Positions 1 to 7,091 of a stretch of 22,800 nucleotides of DNA are shown here, piece after piece. Numbering within the stretch: position 1 is the stretch's first letter; every line of letters starts with the position of its first letter. This DNA comes from DASSKW01 sp035701115 (GTDB lineage: Bacteria; Pseudomonadota; Gammaproteobacteria; Natronospirales; REEB76): NCBI GenBank assembly GCA_035701115.1, contig DASSOA010000105.1, positions 1-22,800 on the forward strand, given 5' to 3'. Made by a program: the position numbers and the translations under genes. Under the pieces are notes generated by a model. The model worked only from the letters and a program-made list of their open reading frames with translations, was not told where the DNA came from and searched no databases.

Positions 1-284
1 CGGTGAGCGCTCGTTAAACCCAGGATGATTGCGCGATGCATGTATTTAGCTTAATTATGGATTCTGCGGTATGCGTATCCGTCAACCAACCGGGATCAGA
101 AACCGCAACAAAGCAAGGTAAGTAATGCCTTGCTCCGCGAGGCGCGCCGCTCCGCCGAAAGGGCGGACCCGAAACCACTATACACCCTTCCCGGCGTGTT
201 GCTGCTGCCCACCTGAATGTCGTGACAGACTGGCCCGGCTGTTCCCGTCCGGACTGCCGCACTTCAGACTGCGCGCATCGTGCG
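1..284. other. non-coding end region downstream of fnr
   Basis: No convincing gene is seen on either strand in the first 284 bases. Open frames here lack an RBS and family patterns. Apart from the hairpin at 112-134, there is a second short inverted repeat, TCCGCC/GGCGGA, around 151-167. The region probably holds fnr's 3' end signals and the edge of whatever gene lies to the left. Confidence 0.4.
112..134 (-). terminator. possible weak intrinsic terminator of fnr
   Basis: A 7-bp perfect stem AGCAAGG/CCTTGCT with a 9-nt loop. Read on the minus strand it is followed by TTGTTGCGGTTTC, only moderately T-rich. It lies about 150 bp after the fnr stop, so it could end the fnr transcript, but the short stem and broken T-tract make this tentative. 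Confidence 0.35.
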
Positions 285-1094
285 CTACGGGTGTTGGGAT
301 GTGACCGGCCGCCAGAACGGCCTGTCATCCACGAGGTCCAGATCCTGCGGGCAGGTTTGTATCAGCTTCTTCATATCAAGAATCCTGACATGACGGTGTC
401 TGATGGCGGCAATGTTGGCGGCTTCCAGCTTGGTGAATATCCGGCTCACCGTCTCGGCCGCCAATCGCAACATGCTCGCAATATCCGAATTCGGCATCGG
501 CAGCAGAAATTCCTGGGGCGCGTATCCCCGCTCGGCAAACCGGTGCGACATGGTCAGGAGCAATGTCGCCACCTTTTCAAGCGCCGACATCTCCGCCGCA
601 AGAAACCTCGCTTTCATGAGCTCGAGGCTGAGTAGCCGGTACATGTGATGATCAAGCTTTGGATAATGGACCACGAGCTTCTGGTAATCCGCATACGGAA
701 TGAAGCAGGCAAGTCCTGTGTTCAGGGCCACGACGTTAAATGGGTGAGCGCCGGAATAAATGGCGTGGAGACCGAGTATTTCCCCGGGGAAGTAGATTCC
801 GGCGACCTGCTCGGTGCCATTCTCGGTGACACTGAATTTCTTGAAAAAGCCGCTGTACACCGCGTACAAACCCTCAAACTGCTTGCCGATCCGATATAGG
901 TAATCCCCTTTATGCAGCACTCGAGTCCGGCTAATGATTTTCGCGAATTCGGGAATCTCGGTCTCGGAGAGTGGGCCAGGCAAACAGATATCCCGGACTG
1001 CACAGCTTTCACAGTTGCGCTGCTCCAATTTCGGTCCATGGCTATCCTTCTCCAATGACTCGCCCCGTCGTCCATCGGAGTTACATACTCTCAC
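285..1094 (-). CDS. fnr: FNR/ANR-type oxygen-sensing transcription regulator
   Basis: This is a CRP/FNR-family global regulator that senses oxygen through a [4Fe-4S] cluster and, as an anaerobic dimer, binds TTGAT-N4-ATCAA sites. Seen: cysteines at residues 28, 31 and 37 (C-x2-C-x5-C) and a fourth at 130. The 93-residue step from the third to the fourth equals that of E. coli FNR (C29 to C122). The cNMP-like beta-roll spans about 50-160. The recognition helix carries E-T-V-S-R (E214, S217, R218), the FNR-specific base-reading set. The start is GTG at 1094; TTG at 1055 is an alternative that keeps all cysteines. Length (269 aa) is slightly above E. coli FNR (250), with extra residues at both ends. 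It is monocistronic, next to two genes with FNR-box-like promoters. Function is well supported; the exact start is not. Confidence 0.93.
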   Translation of the reverse strand: MRVCNSDGRRGESLEKDSHGPKLEQRNCESCAVRDICLPGPLSETEIPEFAKIISRTRVLHKGDYLYRIGKQFEGLYAVYSGFFKKFSVTENGTEQVAGIYFPGEILGLHAIYSGAHPFNVVALNTGLACFIPYADYQKLVVHYPKLDHHMYRLLSLELMKARFLAAEMSALEKVATLLLTMSHRFAERGYAPQEFLLPMPNSDIASMLRLAAETVSRIFTKLEAANIAAIRHRHVRILDMKKLIQTCPQDLDLVDDRPFWRPVTSQHP

Positions 1095-1115
1095 ATACTG
1101 GACCGCCCTGCATGC

Positions 1116-1150
1116 ATTGTTATTATGTCAATTTCTTGACATGCCGGTAA
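1116..1150 (-). promoter_or_regulatory. fnr promoter candidate overlapped by a perfect dyad
   Basis: Minus-strand -10 CATAAT (1127-1122, 5 of 6 consensus), 17-bp spacer and a poor -35 TTACCG (1150-1145), giving a start near 1116, 22 nt before the GTG. The spacer and the edge of the -10 are covered by a perfect inverted repeat ATGTCAA-TTTC-TTGACAT (1125-1142). This is not an FNR box (arms point the other way), but read as TGTCA-N6-TGACA it has CRP-family geometry. The location would suit a repressor or autoregulation. Confidence 0.4.
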
Positions 1151-1224
1151 CATTGGGTTGGCCCCAACGCCCCGGCACCGGCTAACCACGCTGCAGCGCG
1201 GTTGCTGACGGTGCCGGCTGGCTG

Positions 1225-1404
1225 TTACATCCGGAAGTGATCGCCGCCACCGTCGAGATAATTTTCCACCTCGCTCTTCGAAGTATCCATCGCTGCCTGC
1301 TCACGCAGCTCGCGTTCCACTTTCGTTAATGCCCTCGAACGCCGCGCTGCCGGTTGCTTCGCTTTCGTCTGCCGATTGCCCGATTTGACACGTTTGGTTG
1401 CCAT
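1225..1404 (-). CDS. small 59-aa hypothetical protein, basic N-terminus and glycine-rich acidic C-terminus
   Basis: A short gene supported by translation signals rather than by a recognised family. The ATG at 1404 follows a perfect AGGAGG (1416-1411) with a 6-nt spacer, and the frame runs 59 codons to TAA at 1225. The first 33 residues are rich in Lys/Arg. A charged, probably helical stretch follows (TKVERELREQ, residues 27-36). The end contains SEVENYLDGGG (44-54). The E-V-x-x-[FY]-L-x-x-GG shape recalls the C-terminal part of RNA-polymerase-associated SutA of Pseudomonas, but this is resemblance by eye and weak. It is preceded by an FNR-box promoter candidate and lies between fnr and the decarboxylase gene, so it may be induced at low oxygen. 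No cysteines, signal peptide or membrane segment. Function unknown. Confidence 0.72.
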   Translation of the reverse strand: MATKRVKSGNRQTKAKQPAARRSRALTKVERELREQAAMDTSKSEVENYLDGGGDHFRM

Positions 1405-1410
1405 GGTAAA

Positions 1411-1416
1411 CCTCCT
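1411..1416 (-). promoter_or_regulatory. perfect Shine-Dalgarno of the 59-aa gene
   Basis: AGGAGG read on the minus strand, 6 nt from the ATG at 1404. It is the best RBS in the left region and the main evidence that the small gene is real. Confidence 0.75.
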
Positions 1417-1450
1417 GCTTGTGCTGGTTTCGAACTGCCGGTTTCAACGG

Positions 1451-1499
1451 CAACAAGACAATACCGCCCCTGTCCCGAATTGGCATTGATTCGCGTCAA
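1451..1499 (-). promoter_or_regulatory. class II FNR-type promoter candidate for the 59-aa gene
   Basis: The dyad TTGATtcgcGTCAA (1486-1499) matches the FNR consensus TTGAT-N4-ATCAA at 9 of 10 positions. Its centre (1492.5) is exactly 32 bp from the centre of a -10-like TATTGT (1463-1458, 4 of 6). This places the dyad at -41.5 of a predicted start at 1451, the geometry of E. coli class II FNR promoters. The leader would be 47 nt and contains the AGGAGG site. Confidence 0.6.
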
Positions 1500-1548
1500 C
1501 CCGCTCAAATGGATTCTCGGAGGCACGCGGCGACACACCCTGTTCCCC

Positions 1549-1587
1549 GGTCACGTGGTCACGTGTTTGCCGGCCGGTCGCGGTCGC
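1549..1587. repeat. short tandem repeats between decarboxylase stop and small-gene promoter
   Basis: GGTCACGT occurs twice in tandem (1549-1556, 1557-1564), giving two CACGTG palindromes 8 bp apart. GGTCGC occurs twice in tandem at 1576-1587. They lie in the 198-bp gap, upstream of the FNR-type box. Function unknown; they could be binding sites or chance in GC-rich DNA. Confidence 0.4.
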
Positions 1588-1602
1588 GCTCGCACCCACT
1601 GT

Positions 1603-3654
1603 CTATTTGGCTGTCTTCGACCGACGCCATTGCCCCGAGTCAAGTTCGGCGTTAATCAGGCTTTCCAGATATTCCAGATACCGGTCGAGCGGATTCCGGT
1701 CGCCATCGTTTTCAAGCAACCAGGGATTCATCAGCGTATTCCGCAGCAGGAACAGATTGTCGGCCTGGATTTCCGGATTTTCGACCGATGCCATGAAGGT
1801 ATCGGGATCAATGCCAAGTTCGGTGAGCACCCGAGACAGATCTTCCGCGCCCAGCATGTTGCGCTCCACCCGCGTATGGGAACTGAAAAACTCGCGCGAG
1901 GTCGCCGCACGTCCCGGCCCCGTGTCGAGATGCGAATAGATGCGCTCGCCGAATCGGTTCATCGCCGCAAGATCACGGTTCCCCTCTGGATTGATCGCCA
2001 TGCAAATCAGATTGGTATCGGGCTCAAACGGCACCACGATCCGCGCGCGCCCCTTGAGACGCTGCGCAAGCTGCGGCAATTGATCGTAGAGATATTCGCA
2101 TGCATGAATCGTATGACGCTGCAGACGCCCAAGATGTTCCCGGTCCAGCGGAAGCACGCGATGCGCGACCCAGGCCGCTGCCGCCGCAGCACCCGGCTTT
2201 GAGCCTTCGAGGATGTATTGCCCGAGTTGCAGTGAATACGCCCCGGAATGTTTCGCGTCACGCTCATCGAAAACGTAGGGCGCCTTCTCACCTACGAAAT
2301 CCCGGACGCGGCTGTCACGCCAGACGATGCCGCCGATTCCATACGGCAGATAACCGAGCTTGTGTGGATCCACGGTGACGGAATCCGCAAACTTCAGTGC
2401 ACCGAAACTTTCATATACGGTTGACGACGGGAAATAGTGAAACCCCTTGCGGGCCGCCGCGTGGCTCACCAGGCTGCCGTCGGAATTGCGGAAGATGCTG
2501 GCAAGATAACCGCCCCATGCCGCGTCTACGTGCAGCGCGAATTCCAGACCTTGCTTCCGGAAACGCTCACGCAAATCCACAATCTGCTGCAACGGGTCCA
2601 GTGTCCCGAATTCGGTGGTGCCCAGAACCGCAACGACAGCGAGCACCGGCGTTTTTTCCTTGAGACAGGTTTCGAGTTGCCGCTCCAGTGCTACAACCGA
2701 CATGCGCATATGGCTGTCCACTGCGACGGGCAGCAATTGGGCACGGCCGAAGCCCAGTACTTTCGCCGCCTTGCGCCACGAGTAATGCGCCGTGACCGGT
2801 GCCAGGATGCGCGGCGCGCCACACTCCGGATGGCGTCTGAAAAATTCCACCAGCCCGGTCTGCTCTATTCTCCGGTCGGCCAATGCCCGGGAGAATGCAC
2901 GCGACTCGGAAACATCCGCGGACTGTTGCAGAACCGCCGCCACGCGCGTGGGCAATGCCATCACGTCATCGAGCAGCAGATTGAAAAGCGCCCAATCGTC
3001 CAGATCGGTGAGCAGTTGCCCGTCCGCGATCGTCAATGGCAACGAACGTCCGGTAGCCAGCAGTGCGGCTTTCAGTGCCAGCGGATAGCTGCGCAGTGCC
3101 CGCAGGTTGACCAGACTTTCGAAATTGGCGAGCGTGCCGCCGGAGGTCAAATGCCCCCATGCGCACGGAGTCTGCGTTGGATCGGTTGCAAAGCCGAGCA
3201 TGCGTGCGAGCTGCTCGCCTACTTTCAATTCCAGTTCCAGCGTGACCGGTGCCGCTTCCGGACTCACGTTATTCGGGTTGTAGAGCGTGGTCACCAGTTG
3301 CGCGAGCAGACCCGGCAGCAAGGTATCCGATACCATGTGCCCAAGATAGCGGGGATTGAAAAACGGCACCGAGCGCTTGAGCGCCGCGGTGAGCGAATTG
3401 AGTTCGGTACGCATGCGGTCCATGAACTCGATGTACTCGGGCTGGTGTACGGCGAGCATGGGAATGGGCGGCGTGTCTTCGGGATGAAAGTTGCGCCGCC
3501 AGTAGATGTGGTCACGCACCAGATCCAGCAGCACCCGCTCGAATATTTCGCTGTTTTCCCCACTGGACCCCAGAAAACACGGATTCAGGAAGGCCAGATC
3601 CGCGTTTCCGGCGGCTGTGGACGAATGAAACAGATTCCTGGGCGTCGCAGCCAT
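1603..3654 (-). CDS. PLP-dependent group II decarboxylase, tyrosine-decarboxylase-like
   Basis: A 683-aa pyridoxal-phosphate decarboxylase of the glutamate/aromatic-amino-acid decarboxylase superfamily. Seen: the substrate-entry stretch NPRYLGHM near residue 101; TSGGT at 170-174 for phosphate binding; TAHYSW with the ring-stacking His near 290; HVDAAWGG with the PLP-nitrogen Asp near 377; and DPHKLGY with the Schiff-base Lys at about 432. The NPRY, ITVDPHK-like and YILEGSK blocks and the length of over 600 aa resemble bacterial tyrosine decarboxylases more than GadB. Substrate is inferred only. The open frame extends to a TTG at 3729, but that TTG lies inside the FNR-like dyad and upstream of the predicted transcript start. 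ATG 3654 has GAGGGGAG 10 nt upstream and was chosen. No amino-acid/amine antiporter gene is adjacent, which is unusual for an acid-resistance decarboxylase. Confidence 0.88.
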   Translation of the reverse strand: MAATPRNLFHSSTAAGNADLAFLNPCFLGSSGENSEIFERVLLDLVRDHIYWRRNFHPEDTPPIPMLAVHQPEYIEFMDRMRTELNSLTAALKRSVPFFNPRYLGHMVSDTLLPGLLAQLVTTLYNPNNVSPEAAPVTLELELKVGEQLARMLGFATDPTQTPCAWGHLTSGGTLANFESLVNLRALRSYPLALKAALLATGRSLPLTIADGQLLTDLDDWALFNLLLDDVMALPTRVAAVLQQSADVSESRAFSRALADRRIEQTGLVEFFRRHPECGAPRILAPVTAHYSWRKAAKVLGFGRAQLLPVAVDSHMRMSVVALERQLETCLKEKTPVLAVVAVLGTTEFGTLDPLQQIVDLRERFRKQGLEFALHVDAAWGGYLASIFRNSDGSLVSHAAARKGFHYFPSSTVYESFGALKFADSVTVDPHKLGYLPYGIGGIVWRDSRVRDFVGEKAPYVFDERDAKHSGAYSLQLGQYILEGSKPGAAAAAAWVAHRVLPLDREHLGRLQRHTIHACEYLYDQLPQLAQRLKGRARIVVPFEPDTNLICMAINPEGNRDLAAMNRFGERIYSHLDTGPGRAATSREFFSSHTRVERNMLGAEDLSRVLTELGIDPDTFMASVENPEIQADNLFLLRNTLMNPWLLENDGDRNPLDRYLEYLESLINAELDSGQWRRSKTAK

Positions 3655-3680
3655 TGATGTGAATCTCCCCTCGGTCTCGT

Positions 3681-3729
3681 GCCGGCTACTATCGCCGGTC
3701 CCGGAGGGTGCCGCGTTGACCTGGGTCAA
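3681..3729 (-). promoter_or_regulatory. class II FNR/FixK-type promoter candidate for the decarboxylase gene
   Basis: Perfect dyad TTGAC-N4-GTCAA (3716-3729; 8 of 10 to FNR consensus, full match to the looser TTGAY-N4-RTCAA of the FNR/FixK group). Its centre is exactly 32 bp from a -10-like GATAGT (3693-3688, 4 of 6). Predicted start 3681 leaves a 27-nt leader containing GAGGGGAG (3672-3665) before ATG 3654. The same geometry occurs at the small gene. Confidence 0.58.
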
Positions 3730-3821
3730 GTGAATTCTGCTGCCGCCCGGCTTGGCTGCCTGCTGTCTGCTGTCTGCGCAGGTTCAGAGCGGCCCGCCCA
3801 GGCAAATCAATCATCGTCGCC

Positions 3822-3827
3822 TATACT
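3822..3827 (+). promoter_or_regulatory. possible -10 element for degV
   Basis: TATACT (5 of 6 to consensus) on the plus strand, about 120 bp before the degV ATG. No good -35 is seen at 16-18 bp, so this is tentative. The rest of the 293-bp gap between the decarboxylase and degV starts holds only the decarboxylase promoter. Confidence 0.3.
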
Positions 3828-3933
3828 ACATTTATCGGATACCGCCACAGGGCCCGCCGCCGACCCGACCGATCGGCTCCAGCCCGCCTGTTTTGAAACT
3901 CATGGACGATGCCAATTCCGGCCTGCGCGATTC

Positions 3934-3940
3934 AGGAGGG
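3934..3940 (+). promoter_or_regulatory. degV ribosome binding site
   Basis: AGGAGGG, 7 nt before ATG 3948. It decides the start against the longer open frame beginning at 3909. Confidence 0.75.
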
Positions 3941-3947
3941 CAAGTTC

Positions 3948-4880
3948 ATGAAAATTGGTGTAGTAATAGATGCGGCATGCGACCTTCCGCGCTCGTTCAT
4001 TGATCAGCATGGCATCGAAGTGCTGCCGATCCGCGTGCACTTCGGCGACCGTGAGTTCGTTGATGTACGCGACGCCAGAGCCACCATGGATTTCTACGAA
4101 TACTATCTCGCCCACAAGGACATCGTTGCCGAAACGGAACCATTGAGTGTGGAGGAAATCCGCGACGTATTTCTGGACCGCTACGTTCTGAAATACGACC
4201 ACGTCCTGGTGATTACGGTCGCGAGCTCGCGCAGTCCCATTTACGAAAACGCCACCAAGGCATCCTTTGCGATTCTGAGCGGCTACAAGGAGCGCCGCAA
4301 ACAGGCCAACGTCGAAGGGCCTTTCTCGTTGCGCGTGATAGACAGCAAAACGCTGTTTACCGGCCAGGGCGTGCTGGTATACGAATCGCTGCGGCTGCTC
4401 GAGGAGGGACAGCTCAGCTTCGATCAGTTGCGCCCTGCAGTGGAAGACTTTACGCAGTATTTGCACGCGTATCTGGTGCCGGAGGATCTGATCTACGTGC
4501 GCACCCGCGCCCGCGCCCACGGCGACCGCAGTGTCAGCTGGCTCGGCTACCGGCTCGGCACGCTGCTGGACATCAAACCGATTCTGCAGGCTTATCGCGG
4601 CCAGACCGGCCCGGTTGCAAAGGTGCACGGCTTCGATGCCGCCATTTCACAGATGTTCGACATGGCTATCACGGAAATCAAACGTGGTTTGCGCGTGAAC
4701 GTGGTGTGCATGAGTTATGCCGGCAACCCCGAGGTGGTCAAACAGCATCCGGCCTATGCAAAATTCGCCAAGGTTGCGGAAACCCATGGGGTGGAACTTC
4801 TTCTGACGGTGATGAGCATTACGGCCGGAATCAATATGGGGCCCGGCTCGTTTGCGATCGGTTACGCCGCACAGGAATGA
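3948..4880 (+). CDS. DegV family fatty-acid-binding protein
   Basis: A 310-aa DegV-fold protein. Family members bind a fatty acyl chain, and some (FakB) present it to a fatty-acid kinase. Seen: N-terminal KIGVVIDAACDLP, a variant of the T-DS-x-DL opening; LPIRVHFGD at 26-34; VLVITVASS near residues 86-94; and VIDSKTLFTGQG in the middle, matching the family's V-x-DS-x-x-x-s-x-G. The usual iSS-x-LSGTY ligand loop reads SSRSPIY, so the Ser-Gly-Thr part is altered. ATG 3948 is preceded by AGGAGGG (3934-3940) with a 7-nt spacer, which excludes the longer frame from 3909. No fakA-like kinase is in the window. It is convergent with the outer-membrane protein gene that follows, ending 22 bp from it. 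Confidence 0.85.
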   Translation: MKIGVVIDAACDLPRSFIDQHGIEVLPIRVHFGDREFVDVRDARATMDFYEYYLAHKDIVAETEPLSVEEIRDVFLDRYVLKYDHVLVITVASSRSPIYENATKASFAILSGYKERRKQANVEGPFSLRVIDSKTLFTGQGVLVYESLRLLEEGQLSFDQLRPAVEDFTQYLHAYLVPEDLIYVRTRARAHGDRSVSWLGYRLGTLLDIKPILQAYRGQTGPVAKVHGFDAAISQMFDMAITEIKRGLRVNVVCMSYAGNPEVVKQHPAYAKFAKVAETHGVELLLTVMSITAGINMGPGSFAIGYAAQE

Positions 4881-4902
4881 GACTGTCGCGATACGGCGCC
4901 GC

Positions 4903-5730
4903 TTATTGCCGTGCGGTGTTGTACACAAAACCGATAAACAGCAAACGACTGCCGGAGCGGTCAACGAGCGGACTGTTGCGAATTGCCGAGGCGTAGCGTG
5001 TGTACTGAAGCCGGCTGAAAAAACGCCAATGCCCGCCGAGCGACTTTGACAAACCGATTCCAATGTAGGGATTGAGCGCCGCACCCGGTGAATAGGCCGG
5101 ACGTCCCGGAATCGCTTCTGCTGCGCTGACACCGTAGTAATAGCCGGTAAGCGACGCGTTTTGCCACTGCGCACCCAGTTCCGGCGTCACGGTCCAGGTT
5201 TGCAGGCGCACCGGGTACCGGTAACCGGCGGTAAGCTCGGTGCCATTGTTGCGGTTGAGCAGATCGTGTGACACACCCGTTGCCAACTGTCCCCAGCCGC
5301 CGAACAGATCAAGATTTGCGCCACCGTCCATTGACCAGCGTCGGCTCTGAATCCCGACCAGCTGCGGGGAATCGCTGGCGCTCAGCCGGTTGATTCGCGG
5401 TTTCACGACAAGAGAGAATCGGTAGTGACGGCCATGCGATGCCATGTAACCGGCACTGAACCCGGCAAAGAAAAAGCGGCCTCGGTGATAGAAAATCAGC
5501 GGAATCGGTGTGATTTCGCGCTGGTACCCGACGTATCCGCGATCCGCCGCCACCAGACCGCCGCCCAACATCCAGGACGATCCGCCGCGGGTTGCCGCCT
5601 GCGCCAACTGATCCTGGGGCGCGTCGCCTGCTTCCGCCTGCACGCCGCTCGCGCACATGCAGGCAACCAGCATCAGCAACGCCGTCAGGAATTTACGCTC
5701 GGAAGATTGACGCAAGGTGATATCCGGCAT
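4903..5730 (-). CDS. MipA/OmpV family outer-membrane protein
   Basis: A 275-aa outer-membrane beta-barrel of the MipA/OmpV family. MipA scaffolds murein hydrolase and synthase in E. coli; other members are porin-like. Seen: a signal peptide with basic start (RKF), hydrophobic core (LTALLMLVACMCASG) and likely cleavage after VQA at about residue 32. Family features follow: LGGGLVAADRGYVGYQ, then IPLIFYHRGRFFF and the GYMASHGRHY region. Alternating amphipathic strands follow, and the chain ends on an aromatic-rich strand (LLFIGFVY) typical of barrel C-termini. The open frame reaches back to a TTG at 5808 with no signal peptide; ATG 5730 restores the leader and is preferred, although its RBS is weak. 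It sits 80 bp downstream of the HD-GYP gene on the same strand and may be co-transcribed with it. Confidence 0.85.
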   Translation of the reverse strand: MPDITLRQSSERKFLTALLMLVACMCASGVQAEAGDAPQDQLAQAATRGGSSWMLGGGLVAADRGYVGYQREITPIPLIFYHRGRFFFAGFSAGYMASHGRHYRFSLVVKPRINRLSASDSPQLVGIQSRRWSMDGGANLDLFGGWGQLATGVSHDLLNRNNGTELTAGYRYPVRLQTWTVTPELGAQWQNASLTGYYYGVSAAEAIPGRPAYSPGAALNPYIGIGLSKSLGGHWRFFSRLQYTRYASAIRNSPLVDRSGSRLLFIGFVYNTARQ

Positions 5731-5810
5731 GTTACTGCCCGGCCATTCCCGCTTCACGCATCTGCATGGCGAGGCGCAGCTGCAGACCGGTTCCCGTCCG
5801 ACTGTCAAAA

Positions 5811-7058
5811 CTATTTATTGAACAGCGTTTCTTCAGCCACAATCGCTGAAACATCAATGTTGAATTTCTTCGGATCCACCACCGTCTGAATCGTCCATTT
5901 CTCATTGGTGGCCTTGTCATCAGGCAACAGCGCAAGATTCATGATGGTACGGGGTTTGATGTCCTGGCCGTTCTCGTTGCGCACCATCAGCAGCATGGGC
6001 TTGAGACGCGCACTCGGGTTGGATGCCATCACGATCCCCAGCGCACCCGAGGCAACCTGCACCAGACTGCCAACCGGATAAATGCCCAGACACTTGATGA
6101 ACTCCTGAACCAGATCGGCGCCGTATTCGTCGGCACCTTCGGTACGCAACGCCCGCAACGCATCGGCTGGCGGCATGGCGGCACGGAAGGGATAATCCCC
6201 CGTCATCATGTCATAGGCATCGGCCAGTGCGACGATGCGGGCCAGTCGCGGTACCGCGTCACCCTGCAAGCCGTCCGGGTAGCCTTTGCCGTCCACGCGC
6301 TCGTGGTGCGAACGCACAATCGCGAGCGCCTGATCGGGAACGTTACGCGCGAGCTTGAGAACGTTGTAACCGTCCGCGGCGTGCGTTTTCAACTTGGCGT
6401 ATTCTTCATCCGTCAGTTTGCCGGGCTTGTCCAGGAGCTCTTTCGGAATCCGCATCTTGCCGACATCATGCAGCACCGCACCGAGACCCAGCAGATTGAG
6501 ATCCTCATCCGAAAGCTGCAGATGACGTCCGAATGCAATGGCGAGAATCGAGACATTAAGACAGTGCTGCGCGGTATGTTCACTTTTCTGGTGCAGGTTG
6601 GTCAGCCACAGCATGGAACTCGGATTGGTGGACACGTGCTTGACCAGATGCTGGACCACAGCCTTGGATTCCTGGGTGTCGATGCTCTTGCCCATGCGCA
6701 TGTCGTCAAGCGTGCGCACGATGGTCATGTGCGCGACGGCCAGCGTCTTGGTCAGTACCCGGATATCGCTGTGGTGAGACATCGGCCCCCTGTTATCGGG
6801 AGCGCCGCGCGACGTGACCGTAACGGTGCTGGATGGCGCGGATCCCGATGGCGAAGCCGCCGGTTTGCTGGTAACTGGCACCGAGGATTTTTCATCTTCC
6901 ACAAAGACGTACTGACAATGCTCGCGCAGTTTCTCGAGGTCCTCGTCCGATTCGATGACGAATCCCTGAAACAGGAACGGGCTTCCCACCCAGGGCCGGT
7001 CCAGCTCTGCTACGTACATCCCCATTGTCAATTTGGCGACTTCGATCTTGTGCCGCAT
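5811..7058 (-). CDS. HD-GYP domain cyclic-di-GMP phosphodiesterase with DUF3391 N-terminal domain
   Basis: A 415-aa cytoplasmic c-di-GMP phosphodiesterase. An N-terminal DUF3391 region (about residues 1-60, opening with IEVAKLTMGMYVAELDRPW) is followed by a low-complexity Ser/Pro/Thr linker (about 60-90) and then the HD-GYP domain. Catalytic signatures are intact: HDVGK at 197-201, SHHERVDGKGYPDGL at about 250-264 with the GYP triad at 259-261, and ALADAYDMMTG downstream. The family hydrolyses c-di-GMP to pGpG or GMP using a di- or tri-metal site. The frame opens to 7178, but ATG 7058 has GGGGTG 6 nt upstream and gives the standard DUF3391 start. A PilZ protein is encoded elsewhere in the window, but it looks like the non-binding pilus type. 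Confidence 0.93.
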   Translation of the reverse strand: MRHKIEVAKLTMGMYVAELDRPWVGSPFLFQGFVIESDEDLEKLREHCQYVFVEDEKSSVPVTSKPAASPSGSAPSSTVTVTSRGAPDNRGPMSHHSDIRVLTKTLAVAHMTIVRTLDDMRMGKSIDTQESKAVVQHLVKHVSTNPSSMLWLTNLHQKSEHTAQHCLNVSILAIAFGRHLQLSDEDLNLLGLGAVLHDVGKMRIPKELLDKPGKLTDEEYAKLKTHAADGYNVLKLARNVPDQALAIVRSHHERVDGKGYPDGLQGDAVPRLARIVALADAYDMMTGDYPFRAAMPPADALRALRTEGADEYGADLVQEFIKCLGIYPVGSLVQVASGALGIVMASNPSARLKPMLLMVRNENGQDIKPRTIMNLALLPDDKATNEKWTIQTVVDPKKFNIDVSAIVAEETLFNK

Positions 7059-7085
7059 CGGCGCACCCCGGCGTAACGAATGAGA

Positions 7086-7091
7086 TTTATA
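7086..7091 (-). promoter_or_regulatory. possible -10 element for the HD-GYP gene
   Basis: TATAAA on the minus strand (5 of 6), giving a start near 7080 and a leader of about 22 nt before ATG 7058. No convincing -35 was found, so confidence is low. Confidence 0.27.

Noticed and set aside
1136..1164. Plus-strand sigma-70 promoter from the TTGACA in the fnr dyad
   Set aside because: No -10-like hexamer occurs 16-18 bp downstream, and no plus-strand gene follows.
1301..1538. Two other-frame minus-strand open frames (61 and 70 codons) over the small gene
   Set aside because: Neither has an RBS; the frame starting at 1404 has AGGAGG and a natural stop and better explains the region.
2437..3657. 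A 406-codon plus-strand open frame across the decarboxylase
   Set aside because: Fully antisense to a gene with intact PLP motifs; the predicted protein is rich in Arg, Gln and His with no recognisable domain.
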